In this document: one piece after another, positions 9,373-20,393 of the stretch
Position numbering within the stretch: position 1 is the first letter of the stretch
How the letters are laid out: every line of letters starts with the position of its first letter
From: an uncultured Desulfobacterales bacterium
Lineage (GTDB): Bacteria; Desulfobacterota; Desulfobacteria; Desulfobacterales; SpSt-501
Direction of reading: 5' to 3'
DNA: 64,000 nucleotides
NCBI GenBank assembly: GCA_938048455.1
Contig: CALIUY010000018.1
Coordinates: 1-64,000 of the forward strand
The notes under the pieces: generated by a model
Seen by the model: the letters and a program-made list of their open reading frames with translations, nothing else
Databases searched by the model: none
Told to the model about the DNA's origin: nothing
Position numbers and translations under genes: made by a program

Positions 9373-10272
9373 GTGATCGCACGCAACCTCGCCCGCCGCG
9401 CGGAAATCCTTGCGGGAATCCGCGAGTTCTTCCGCCGCGAGGGCTTTCTCGAGGTCGAAACCCCGATCCGCATCCCCTGTCCGCTGCCCGAGGCGCACAT
9501 CGACGCGGTCGAAAGCGAAGGCTGGTTCCTGCAGCCCTCGCCGGAGGTGTGCATGAAACCGCTCGTCGCCGCGGGACTCCGAAGGATTTATCAGATCTGC
9601 AAAGCCTTCCGTCGCGGGGAACGCGGCTCCCGGCATCTGCCGGAGTTGACCCTTCTCGAGTGGTACGCCACAGGGGAAACCTACCGCGAGGTGATGGACC
9701 GCGCCGAGGCGCTCATTCTCTTCCTCGCCCGGCGCCTGGGAAAAGGCTCGCGGCTGACCTACGCGGGCGTCGAGATCGATCTCACCCCCCCTTGGCCCAG
9801 GCTTTCCGTCGCCGAGGCCTTCCGGCGGTTCGCCGGGGTCTCTCCGGAAGAGGCCCTTTGCGCCGATCGCTTCGACGAGATCCTCGCCCTCGAAGTCGAG
9901 CCGCGCCTCGACCGCAGCCGACCCGTCTTTCTCATCGATTACCCGGCGGCCTGCGGGGCTCTCGCCCGGCTCCACGGCGCCGACCCCCGGACGGCCGAGC
10001 GCTGCGAGCTCTATCTCGGCGGGCTCGAGCTTTTGAACGGTTTCAGCGAACTCACCGACCCTCGGGAGCAGCGCCGCCGCTTCGAGAAGGAAGCCGGGAT
10101 CCGGCGCCGGCGCGGCCAGCGGGACCCGGGGCTGCCGGAGCGATTCTTGGAAGCGCTTTCCCGGCTGCCGGACTGCGCCGGCTGCGCCCTCGGAATCGAC
10201 CGGCTGGTGATGCTTTTCTGTGATGCGGCGACCATCGACGAAGTGGTCGCCTTTCCCCCCGAGGCCCTCTAG
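9373..10272 (+). CDS. epmA: EF-P lysine lysyltransferase EpmA (GenX/PoxA)
   Basis: Paralogue of the lysyl-tRNA synthetase catalytic core that attaches (R)-beta-lysine to elongation factor P. Motif 2 is visible in QICKAFRRGERGSRHLPELTLLEWY and motif 3 in GCALGIDRLVML; the GFSELTD segment matches E. coli EpmA (GFHELTD). It lacks the OB-fold anticodon-binding domain, so it is not LysS. The frame is open from 9118. I chose GTG at 9373, with GGAGG 10 nt upstream, because codon usage from 9270 to 9370 (AGA, ATA, many A/T third positions) looks non-coding and this leaves 130 bp for divergent promoters. ATG at 9241 is the alternative. No efp or epmB lies in the window. Confidence 0.85.
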   Translation: MIARNLARRAEILAGIREFFRREGFLEVETPIRIPCPLPEAHIDAVESEGWFLQPSPEVCMKPLVAAGLRRIYQICKAFRRGERGSRHLPELTLLEWYATGETYREVMDRAEALILFLARRLGKGSRLTYAGVEIDLTPPWPRLSVAEAFRRFAGVSPEEALCADRFDEILALEVEPRLDRSRPVFLIDYPAACGALARLHGADPRTAERCELYLGGLELLNGFSELTDPREQRRRFEKEAGIRRRRGQRDPGLPERFLEALSRLPDCAGCALGIDRLVMLFCDAATIDEVVAFPPEAL

Positions 10273-10390
10273 TCGTCCGGCCGCCCTCGACATCGGCCGT
10301 CCCCGGGTTTACTCTTGCTTCGACTTGTGGTAGCGGTCGGTCCAGGCTTTGCACCGTCCCCCGCCACCTTCGCAACGCAGGACTTGCGCC

Positions 10391-10837
10391 ATGGAATTCT
10401 TCAAGATCCGCTTCGGTGACCGCCTCGACGATCTGACCTCGCGGTTCGAAAAAACCATCGAGGACATGCTCGGCACCATGGGGCCCTCCTTCGTCATCTC
10501 CCAGCGCTCCTGGCGGCCGCCGATGGACATGTTCGAGACCTCCGAGGAAATCGTGATCCTCGCCGAGATCGGCGGGGTCGCCAAGGAGGATCTCGAGGTC
10601 GAGATCAGCAGCAAGGCCGTGCGCATCCAGGGCAGCCGACCCTCCCCGGCCTGCGCCCAGGATTGCACCTACCGTCTGGCCGAGATCCAGTACGGGCGCT
10701 TCGAACGCATTTTGTTTCTGCCCACCCCGATCGATCCCGAAAAGGTGACCGCGTCCTCGAAAAACGGCTTTCTCGAAATCCGTCTGACCAAGCGGCCGCT
10801 CGATATGAGCTACAAGGTGCCCATCACCCAGGAATGA
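10391..10837 (+). CDS. Small heat-shock protein, Hsp20 family
   Basis: 148 aa holdase chaperone. The alpha-crystallin domain covers about residues 40-135, starting WRPPMDMFETSEEIVILAEIGGV and ending with the strand NGFLEIRLTK. A phenylalanine-rich N-terminal arm precedes it and a short tail ends in VPITQE, close to the usual I-x-I anchor. It sits 39 bp upstream of lon on the same strand, so a chaperone and a protease of the proteostasis network are probably co-expressed. I do not see a convincing heat-shock promoter in the 118 bp upstream. Confidence 0.9.
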   Translation: MEFFKIRFGDRLDDLTSRFEKTIEDMLGTMGPSFVISQRSWRPPMDMFETSEEIVILAEIGGVAKEDLEVEISSKAVRIQGSRPSPACAQDCTYRLAEIQYGRFERILFLPTPIDPEKVTASSKNGFLEIRLTKRPLDMSYKVPITQE

Positions 10838-10876
10838 CCGGCCGTTTCGGAACCGCCGGCCGATGCGAGGCTTTCG

Positions 10877-13245
<2,369 letters not shown>

Positions 13246-13249
<4 letters not shown>

Positions 13250-14391
13250 CGGCCCCGCCCCGCCTTCTTCCGCGCCGGCGCCAGCGCCTTCGCCACCGGC
13301 GTGTAGGCCATCCCGAAGGCCTCGGCCACGCCGGGGTGGGTCACCTTGCCCTCGAAGATGTTGATCCCCTGGGCAATCTCGGGGTTTTCGAGCGCCGCCC
13401 GGCGGATCCCCTTCTCGGCGATCTCGAGGGCGTAGGGCAGTGTGGCGTTGGTGAGCGCGATCGTCGAAGTCATCGACACCGCCCCCGGCATGTTGGCGAC
13501 ACAGTAGTGGATGACGCCGTCCACCTCGTAGATCGGATCATCGTGGGTCGTGGGCCGGGCCGTCTCGAAACAGCCGCCCTGGTCGATCGCCACGTCCACG
13601 ATCACCGTCCCCTTCTTCATCAGCTTGAGCATCTCGCGCGTGACCAGCCGTGGCGCGGCCGCCCCGGGGATCAGCACGGCGCCGATCACGAGATCCGCCT
13701 CCGGCAGATAGCGGCGGATGTTCGCGGGGCTGGAGACGATCGGAAAGCAGTTGGCGGGCATCACGTCGGAGAGGTAGCGCAGCCGCTCGAGGTTCGTGTC
13801 GAGCAGGTAGACCTTGGCCCCGAGCCCGCAGGCGATCTTGGCGGCGTTGATGCCGACCGTGCCGCCGCCGAGGATCAGCACGGTGCCCGTGTCCACGCCC
13901 GGCACCCCGCCCAGCAGTTTCCCCTTTCCGCCGTAGGTCTTCTCGAGATACTTCGCCCCCTCGTGCACGGCCATCTTGCCGGCGACCTCGCTCATCGGGG
14001 TGAGCAGCGGCAGGCTCCCGTTCGTCCGGGTCACCGTCTCGTAGGCGACCGCGATGCAGCGCGAGGCGATCACGGCGCGCGTCAACTCCTCGGAGGCGGC
14101 GAAATGAAAGTAGGTGAAGACGACCTGGCCGCGGCGCAACAGCGGGTACTCCGCGGCGAGCGGCTCCTTCACCTTCATGATCATGCCGCAGGATTCGTAG
14201 ATCTCGCGGGCCGTGCGACAGACCCGGGCGCCCGCTTTTTCGTACTGCGCGTCGGCGAATCCGGATCCCTCCCCGGCGCGGCTCTCGACGAGAACCTCGT
14301 GCCCGCGCGCCGCCAGCTGCTCCACCCCGGCCGGCGTCATCGCCACCCGGTTCTCCTTGGTCTTGATCTCCTTCAGCACTCCGATCCGCAT
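13246..14391 (-). CDS. ald: Alanine dehydrogenase
   Basis: 381 aa enzyme of the alanine dehydrogenase/transhydrogenase family, catalysing reversible NAD-dependent deamination of L-alanine to pyruvate and ammonia. The N-terminus [20 protein letters not shown] is diagnostic; the nucleotide-binding glycine motif is [15 protein letters not shown] (about residues 170-184), and IDQGGCFET and THDDPIY mark the active-site region. The start at 14391 follows GGGAGGGAGC; the frame is open further upstream, but without family similarity. It converges with lon and precedes citrate synthase, both enzymes at the pyruvate/acetyl-CoA node. Confidence 0.95.
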
Positions 14392-14461
14392 GATCCGCTC
14401 CCTCCCCGGGGCCATCCCCCCGGCATCCGGAAATGGAACCCGGGCGCCGCCCGGGCCGTCT

Positions 14462-15742
<1,281 letters not shown>

Positions 15743-15808
15743 GAAAACCTCTTCCTCGCTGACGGCCGTCGCTGCCCACCCCGAGGGCGTCCCCCGGGAG
15801 GTTTTTCC

Positions 15809-15838
15809 GCTATACACCGGCCCGGAGGCGGGGGTCAA
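15809..15838 (-). promoter_or_regulatory. Sigma-70-type promoter for citrate synthase
   Basis: Read on the minus strand, TTGACC (15838-15833) and TATAGC (15814-15809) are separated by 18 bp. It is one of few A/T-rich elements in this region and lies just upstream of the citrate synthase start. Confidence 0.55.
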
Positions 15839-15912
15839 TTTACAATGTCGGCCGCGCCGTGGTAGAAGGAATGCGTCGAGCTTGCTTCCGCCGCCGCGCG
15901 AAGGGGGATGCG

Positions 15913-16728
15913 ATGGGGTTCCGCGAGAACCTGCGGACCAAGATCCGCATCGAGCGACTGGCCGAGCGCGTGCGCCGGAGCCTGGGACCCGACGGGAGCG
16001 CATCCCGCCTGGACCGGGAAGCCCTGCGGGAGCTGCTCGCCCTCTCGCCCCTGCGTCCGCTCACCGTACGCGATCTCGAGCTCTTCGTCGAGGAGAGCCC
16101 CGATCCGGTCAAAACGATCGTCGTCCTCGACAACGAGCTTCCCCTCTACCGCACCACCGTCGAGGACGTCGCCCTGCGCAAGAGTCCCGAGGTGGCCGAA
16201 ATGGTCCGCCCGCGCAACATCGTGCGCATTCTCAGGGATTCGGACGTCAAACGCAGCCGCAAACAGAAGACCCTGGAGGCGATCCGCGCCTGCTGCCTCG
16301 CCCGCCTCGATCTTTCCTTCCGCCGCGAGGACATCGAGGACCTGCGGCGCGACGGGATCGCCTCCCTCGCGAGCCGCTATCTCCCCGGCGTGATCGAGGC
16401 CCTCGAGCTCTTTGCCGAGCTGCTCGGCTGGTCGCCCCCGGCCGGTAGCTTTCGCGCTCCCGGCGCGACGGCCTTCGCCCGCCTCCGTTCCGGGGAAACC
16501 GGCGAAACGATCGCCGGCCCGGCGGTCTTCTTTTTCCCCGAGCGCTGGGAACTCGCGCTCGTCGAAGAAGCCTTTCGCGAGGGCGATCCGGCCGCGCTCG
16601 AACGCTACCGGGCCTTCGCCGGGGGGCGCCTCACGGCGGCCGTCCGCGGGGAGGCCGTCTTCGAGCGGCTGCAGGCCGAGCTTCTCGGCGAACCGGGTCA
16701 TAATCCCGGATCCGGCCCCGGCGGCTGA
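15913..16728 (+). CDS. Conserved-looking hypothetical cytoplasmic protein
   Basis: 271 aa protein that I do not recognise. It has no signal peptide or membrane segment. It is rich in Arg, Glu and Leu, with a predicted helical N-terminal two-thirds (MGFRENLRTKIRIERLAERVRRSLG; LDREALRELLALSPL) and a C-terminal part containing ETIAGPAVFFFPERWELALVEEAF. The ATG at 15913 has AAGGGGG 7 nt upstream; the frame is open from 15859. It is divergent from citrate synthase and precedes the usp operon, whose sigma-54-like promoter starts 17 bp after its stop. High third-position GC supports coding. Confidence 0.72.
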   Translation: MGFRENLRTKIRIERLAERVRRSLGPDGSASRLDREALRELLALSPLRPLTVRDLELFVEESPDPVKTIVVLDNELPLYRTTVEDVALRKSPEVAEMVRPRNIVRILRDSDVKRSRKQKTLEAIRACCLARLDLSFRREDIEDLRRDGIASLASRYLPGVIEALELFAELLGWSPPAGSFRAPGATAFARLRSGETGETIAGPAVFFFPERWELALVEEAFREGDPAALERYRAFAGGRLTAAVRGEAVFERLQAELLGEPGHNPGSGPGG

Positions 16729-16744
16729 GGGGCCCACGGCGGCG

Positions 16745-16759
16745 TGGCACGGGGTTTGC
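16745..16759 (+). promoter_or_regulatory. Sigma-54 promoter upstream of the usp-CBS-usp operon
   Basis: TGGCAC, five bases, then TTGC: a full match to the -24/-12 consensus TGGCAC-N5-TTGC. It points at the universal stress gene starting at 16888, giving a leader of about 115 nt. It is the best sigma-54 site in the window and lies outside coding sequence. Confidence 0.7.
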
Positions 16760-16887
16760 GATCTTTCGGAGGCAGCCCCCCTTCGGAGTTCGCGCCGCGG
16801 GAGGCAGGGTTCGAAACGCCGCGGCGGGCGCGGGGGCCCGAAGGAACCGGGGGCTGCGCTCCTACTCCTTTCCCCGGGAGGTGGCCG

Positions 16888-17373
16888 ATGGAAGACTTCC
16901 GCGTCCTTCTTGCCGCCGTCGACTTTTCCCCCTTTTCCGCCGCCGTGCTGCGCACGGCCGGCCGACTGCGCTCGGCGCTTCAGGCCGAGCTCGTCGTGCT
17001 GAACGTGGTGAACCAGCGCGATGTGGAAGCCGTCGAGACCGTGCAACGGCTGTACCCCGCGGTGGATGTCGCGCGCTTCCTCGAAAAATCGAGGGCCGAA
17101 CGTTTGGAGGGCCTTTCGCGCCTGCTTGCGGAACAGGGGTTCGATCTTCCGGGCATCCGCAAAATCGTGCGCGTCGGTGCGCCCCACCGGGAGATTTTGC
17201 TCGCGGCCGAGGAGGAGAAAGCGGATCTGTTGATCCTCGGCGCCCGGGGTCGCGGGCACCTCGCCGAGGCGCTCTTCGGGTCGACCGCGGAAAAGGTCTT
17301 CCGCCGCAGCCCCGTTCCGGTTTTGATCGTCCGCACGGGCCGACCGGATGCTTCGGGAGCCCCGCCGGGTTGA
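16888..17373 (+). CDS. Universal stress protein, ATP-binding type
   Basis: 161 aa UspA-fold protein. The N-terminal strand RVLLAAVDFSPFSAAVL and the C-terminal nucleotide motif G-x2-G-x9-G-S (in LGARGRGHLAEALFGST) followed by VPVLIVR identify an ATP-binding Usp. The start is ATG at 16888, after GGGAGGTGG. The frame is open from 16744, but that stretch holds the sigma-54 promoter. It heads an operon with the CBS-ACT gene (31 bp) and a second usp. It probably reports energy or stress status; no partner is known. Confidence 0.9.
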   Translation: MEDFRVLLAAVDFSPFSAAVLRTAGRLRSALQAELVVLNVVNQRDVEAVETVQRLYPAVDVARFLEKSRAERLEGLSRLLAEQGFDLPGIRKIVRVGAPHREILLAAEEEKADLLILGARGRGHLAEALFGSTAEKVFRRSPVPVLIVRTGRPDASGAPPG

Positions 17374-17404
17374 GCCGTCCCCCCAACGTGGAAGGAGGTG
17401 CGCC

Positions 17405-18085
17405 ATGCTGGTCCGCAACTGGATGAGCCGCAACGTGGTCACCATCGAAGAAGACGGCTCCATGCAGGATGCCATGCAGCTGATGAAAAAGCACAACATC
17501 CGCATGCTGCCCGTCCTCAAGAACGGCGCGCTGGTCGGGGTCGTGACCGACCGCGACCTCAAGCGCGCCCAGGCCTCGGATGCGACCACCCTCGACGTGC
17601 ACGAGCTGCTCTACCTGATCGCCAAGATCCAGGTCAAAAGCATCATGTCCAAAAACCCGATCCACGTGCCGCCCGAGCTGACGGTGGAAGAGGCGGCCGA
17701 GGTGCTGCTCCGGCACAAGATCTCGGGAATGCCGGTGGTCGACGGCGCCGGCCGGGTGGTCGGCACGATCACCCAGACGGACATTTTCCGCGTTTTGATC
17801 GCGCTCACCGGTGTGGGCAAGCGCGGCATCCAGATCGCCTTTCTGGTCGACGACCGCCCCGGTTCGATCAAGTCTCTGGCCGACCCGATCCGCGAGCACG
17901 GCGGACGCATGGTGAGCATCCTTTCCTCCTACGAAGGGGTGCCCGAGGGAAAACGCAAGGTGTACATCCGCTTTTACGGGCTGGACCGCAGCCGACTTCC
18001 CGGCCTGCTCGAGTCCCTGCGCCGTGCGGCGAAGCTGCTCTATCTCGTCGATCACCGGGAAAACCGCCGCGAGATCTACGATTGA
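17405..18085 (+). CDS. CBS-pair/ACT domain protein, AcuB-like
   Basis: 226 aa protein with two CBS motifs (LVRNWMSRNVVTIEED to about residue 60, and IMSKNPIHVPPELTVEEAAEVLL to about 135) that form a Bateman module binding adenine nucleotides, followed by an ACT domain (IQIAFLVDDRPGSIKSLADPIREHGGRMVSI). This architecture matches proteins annotated AcuB. AcuB is encoded with the deacetylase-like AcuC in Bacillus; an AcuC-like deacetylase fusion lies at 28274 here. It sits between two usp genes and follows AAGGAGG. It is probably a cytosolic adenylate-responsive regulator. Confidence 0.88.
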   Translation: MLVRNWMSRNVVTIEEDGSMQDAMQLMKKHNIRMLPVLKNGALVGVVTDRDLKRAQASDATTLDVHELLYLIAKIQVKSIMSKNPIHVPPELTVEEAAEVLLRHKISGMPVVDGAGRVVGTITQTDIFRVLIALTGVGKRGIQIAFLVDDRPGSIKSLADPIREHGGRMVSILSSYEGVPEGKRKVYIRFYGLDRSRLPGLLESLRRAAKLLYLVDHRENRREIYD

Positions 18086-18121
18086 GCCCGAAGGGGGGCT
18101 CTTGCGAAAGGAGAAGGTGAT

Positions 18122-18577
18122 ATGCCCGAATTCCGGAAAATCCTCTTTCCCGTCGACCTCTCGCCGGCCGCGGCGAAGGTCGTCCCCTACGTGAAGCACA
18201 TGGCCGAGCGCCACCAGGGACGGGTGCACCTGCTGTTCGTCGCCCGCGTCTTCGACTACTTCACAAGCATGTACGTGCCCCACCCCTCGGTCAGCCAGTT
18301 CGAGAAGGAGGTGCTCGAGGGGGCGCAGAAACGGCTCTACGAGTTCGCCGAGGAGCATTTCCCGCAGCCTGCTCCGGCGCGCGTGAAAGTGGTCGCCGGA
18401 GACCCTTCGGAGGAGATCCTGCGCTACGTCCAGGATGAGGGGATCGATGTCGTGATCATGGGCACCCACGGCCGCAAAGGGCTGGACAAGGTGATCTTCG
18501 GCTCGGTCGCCGAGCGGGTGGTCAAGTCCGCGCCGGTCCCCGTGATGGTCGTCAACCCCTTCACGGTGAGGCAATGA
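18122..18577 (+). CDS. Universal stress protein, ATP-binding type
   Basis: 151 aa Usp. The N-terminus FRKILFPVDLSPAAAKVVPYV is typical, and the C-terminal motif G-x2-G-x9-G-S in MGTHGRKGLDKVIFGSVAERV is complete, so ATP binding is expected. An ATG follows AAAGGAGAAGG. It is the last gene of the usp-CBS-usp operon (36 bp after the CBS-ACT gene). A second Usp differing clearly from the first suggests heterodimer formation or different signals. Confidence 0.9.
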   Translation: MPEFRKILFPVDLSPAAAKVVPYVKHMAERHQGRVHLLFVARVFDYFTSMYVPHPSVSQFEKEVLEGAQKRLYEFAEEHFPQPAPARVKVVAGDPSEEILRYVQDEGIDVVIMGTHGRKGLDKVIFGSVAERVVKSAPVPVMVVNPFTVRQ

Positions 18578-18610
18578 GCGGCGCCGGTGTCTCTTCACGC
18601 TGGCCGGCGT

Positions 18611-18629
18611 TGTCACTTGAAGGGTGACA
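18611..18629. promoter_or_regulatory. Palindromic operator TGTCAC-N7-GTGACA
   Basis: A perfect six-base inverted repeat with a seven-base spacer, about 75 bp upstream of the sigma-54-like promoter at 18703. Position and symmetry suit an upstream activator site for a sigma-54 activator. The string TTGTCACTT recurs at 24316-24324 upstream of the TSUP gene. Confidence 0.45.
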
Positions 18630-18702
18630 GAGGAGGCCCGCCCGGCAACCCCGGGCACACCGCAGACTCGGCCGGGAGAGGAAACCGCGATCTTGGTGAA
18701 GC

Positions 18703-18717
18703 TGGCACGCAAGTTGA
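18703..18717 (+). promoter_or_regulatory. Sigma-54-like promoter upstream of the cytidylate-kinase-like gene
   Basis: TGGCAC, GCAAG, TTGA. The -24 element is perfect; the -12 element has TTGA in place of TTGC, a departure comparable to the TTGT of E. coli pspA. The predicted leader to the ATG at 18775 is about 45 nt. Confidence 0.55.
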
Positions 18718-18774
18718 AATCTTTTGTGCAGAACTCCGCGCCGACGCCGCGCACCGCAAGGAAGGAGGACCGCC

Positions 18775-19518
18775 ATGCTCGCGACACCGACCATCGCCTA
18801 CGTTCCCGGCACGTACGCCAAGAAACGGCCCGAACCCTCCGAGGTCGCCGCCCGCTATGTCCGGGAATGGGAGGCCCGGCGCATCGCCGTCACCCGGAAG
18901 AGGCCCGCCGAGGAAATCCCGCCTTGCATCGGGATTTCGCGCAAGATCGGGGTCGGCGCCCTCGAAGTGGCCGAGCTCGTGGCCAAACGCCTCAACCTGC
19001 GAATTGCCGACCGCGAGATCCTCGAACGCATGCAGGGGGAAACCCGGCTCGACGAAGAAACCGTCAAGTTCTACGACGAGCTCTATCCCGGGAAAACGGT
19101 CGAACTTTCGGCGTTGCTCTTCGGCAAGAAATCCTTCCAGATGGACGATTACCTGCGCAATCTCGTCAACGCCGTCTACGCGACCGCCCTGCTCGGCCCG
19201 ACGGTCTTCGTCGGCCGCGGGACCCATCTGCTGCTGCCGCGGGAACGGGTGCTCGCGGTGCGCATCGTCTGCAGCGACGGCTACCGCATCGAACGGCTCT
19301 CCTTCCTGCTCAACGTCTCTCCCGAGGAAGCCGCCCGGACGCTGGCCAAGATCGACCGCGAGCAGCGGGCCTTCTTCCGCAAGGCCTTCGGCAAAAAAGA
19401 CGCCCCGGCCGCGGAGTTCGACCTCGTGATCAACCTCGATCACTTCAAGTCCCCGCGGACGGCGGCCGATCTCATCCAGCGCGCCTACCGCGGCCGCTTC
19501 GGGGAAAAGCCCAACTGA
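18775..19518 (+). CDS. Cytidylate-kinase-like family protein
   Basis: 247 aa protein resembling the 'cytidylate kinase-like' P-loop family. Features include CIGISRKIGVGALEVAELVAKRLNLRIADREIL, equivalent to the kinase N-terminus, and FVGRGTHLLLP followed by RIVCSDGYRIERL. A classic Walker A is not obvious: ISRKIGVGALEVA lacks the GKS/T, so activity is doubtful. The ATG follows GGAAGGAGG. The gene is monocistronic, with its own sigma-54-like promoter and palindrome upstream and a hairpin downstream. In this setting a regulatory nucleotide-sensing role is as likely as metabolism. Confidence 0.8.
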   Translation: MLATPTIAYVPGTYAKKRPEPSEVAARYVREWEARRIAVTRKRPAEEIPPCIGISRKIGVGALEVAELVAKRLNLRIADREILERMQGETRLDEETVKFYDELYPGKTVELSALLFGKKSFQMDDYLRNLVNAVYATALLGPTVFVGRGTHLLLPRERVLAVRIVCSDGYRIERLSFLLNVSPEEAARTLAKIDREQRAFFRKAFGKKDAPAAEFDLVINLDHFKSPRTAADLIQRAYRGRFGEKPN

Positions 19519-19526
19519 TGAGAAGT

Positions 19527-19550
19527 CCCGGCCGCCTCGCGGCGGCCGGG
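19527..19550. terminator. Hairpin between convergent genes
   Basis: A perfect 10 bp GC stem (CCCGGCCGCC / GGCGGCCGGG) with loop TCGC lies 9 bp after the kinase-like gene and before the convergent exported-protein gene. No T-run follows on the plus strand, so it may act as a pause site or with Rho. Confidence 0.5.
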
Positions 19551-19581
19551 CCCTCGCCCGCTTTCGGCCCTTCTGCGGAAC

Positions 19582-20232
19582 TCAATCCTCATCGTCCAGG
19601 AAGGGATCACCGGGCAGCACTTCGGACAACGTCGCCGCCCGCTTGAAGTCCTTCGGGGTTGCGAACCGGGCGGGATCGAGCTTTTCCTCGTGCAGGTTGC
19701 GCAGCTCGAAGACCCGCCCGGCGGGAATCTTCACCCGAAGCGGGAGAGCGTAACGCTCGGCTTCCCATACGGTATAGGTCAGCGTTTTGCTTCCTTTCTT
19801 GAAGGAGACCTCCACGTCGATTTCCTTTTTGCGGCAAGAAACCCCGGCAACCGCCTCGTCGCCCATCGGCCGCTCGGCGACGATTCTTCCGTCCGGCAAT
19901 CCCAGCGCCATGCGGAAAGCGGCCTCCTCGAAGGCTCCCTCGAAGGCGATTTTCTTGGCGACGTTTGCGGTCACGGTCTGATGCAGGTCCCGGCGGAAAA
20001 TGTAAATCAAACGGTTTTTTTCGGGCTTGACGTTCTCGAGTCGGAGACGGTCGCCGGAAACCCAGAGGAGGTTCTCCTTTTCCACCTTTCCCTTGGGGCC
20101 GATCACCACCTGTTCCGCCCGGTATTCGAGGGCTCTTTCGGCGGCAAGAGCCGCGCCGGGGATCCCCCACGCCAGGAGGGCAGCCCCCCATGCGATCCAA
20201 GCGAAACGGGTCCACCCAATCCGCCGTTTCAT
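19582..20232 (-). CDS. Exported protein of unknown function
   Basis: 216 aa protein with a signal peptide (MKRRIGWTRF then a hydrophobic stretch to about residue 29, likely cut after AALA). The mature part is beta-rich: LEYRAEQVVIGPKGKVEKENLLWVSGDRLRLEN, IYIFRRDLHQTVTANVAKKIAFEG, then a section with a single Cys (VAGVSCRKKEIDVEV). The pattern recalls DUF4412-like or LolA/outer-membrane-associated periplasmic proteins, but I cannot assign a family. It is divergent from the histidine kinase gene and may share a regulatory region. Confidence 0.75.
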   Translation of the reverse strand: MKRRIGWTRFAWIAWGAALLAWGIPGAALAAERALEYRAEQVVIGPKGKVEKENLLWVSGDRLRLENVKPEKNRLIYIFRRDLHQTVTANVAKKIAFEGAFEEAAFRMALGLPDGRIVAERPMGDEAVAGVSCRKKEIDVEVSFKKGSKTLTYTVWEAERYALPLRVKIPAGRVFELRNLHEEKLDPARFATPKDFKRAATLSEVLPGDPFLDDED

Positions 20233-20393
20233 AGACGCTTCTCTCCTTTCCTCGATGGGGATTCACCGGATCATGCCGGCGTCGTCTTCCTCCTCGCCGA
20301 CCTGCGGCGCAACGGCTGCTTGCGCTTTTGAAAAAAACCTCTATGATGACCCCGCCTGCCCTTCAGCCCCGAATCTCCCCGGCGGAACCCGGC

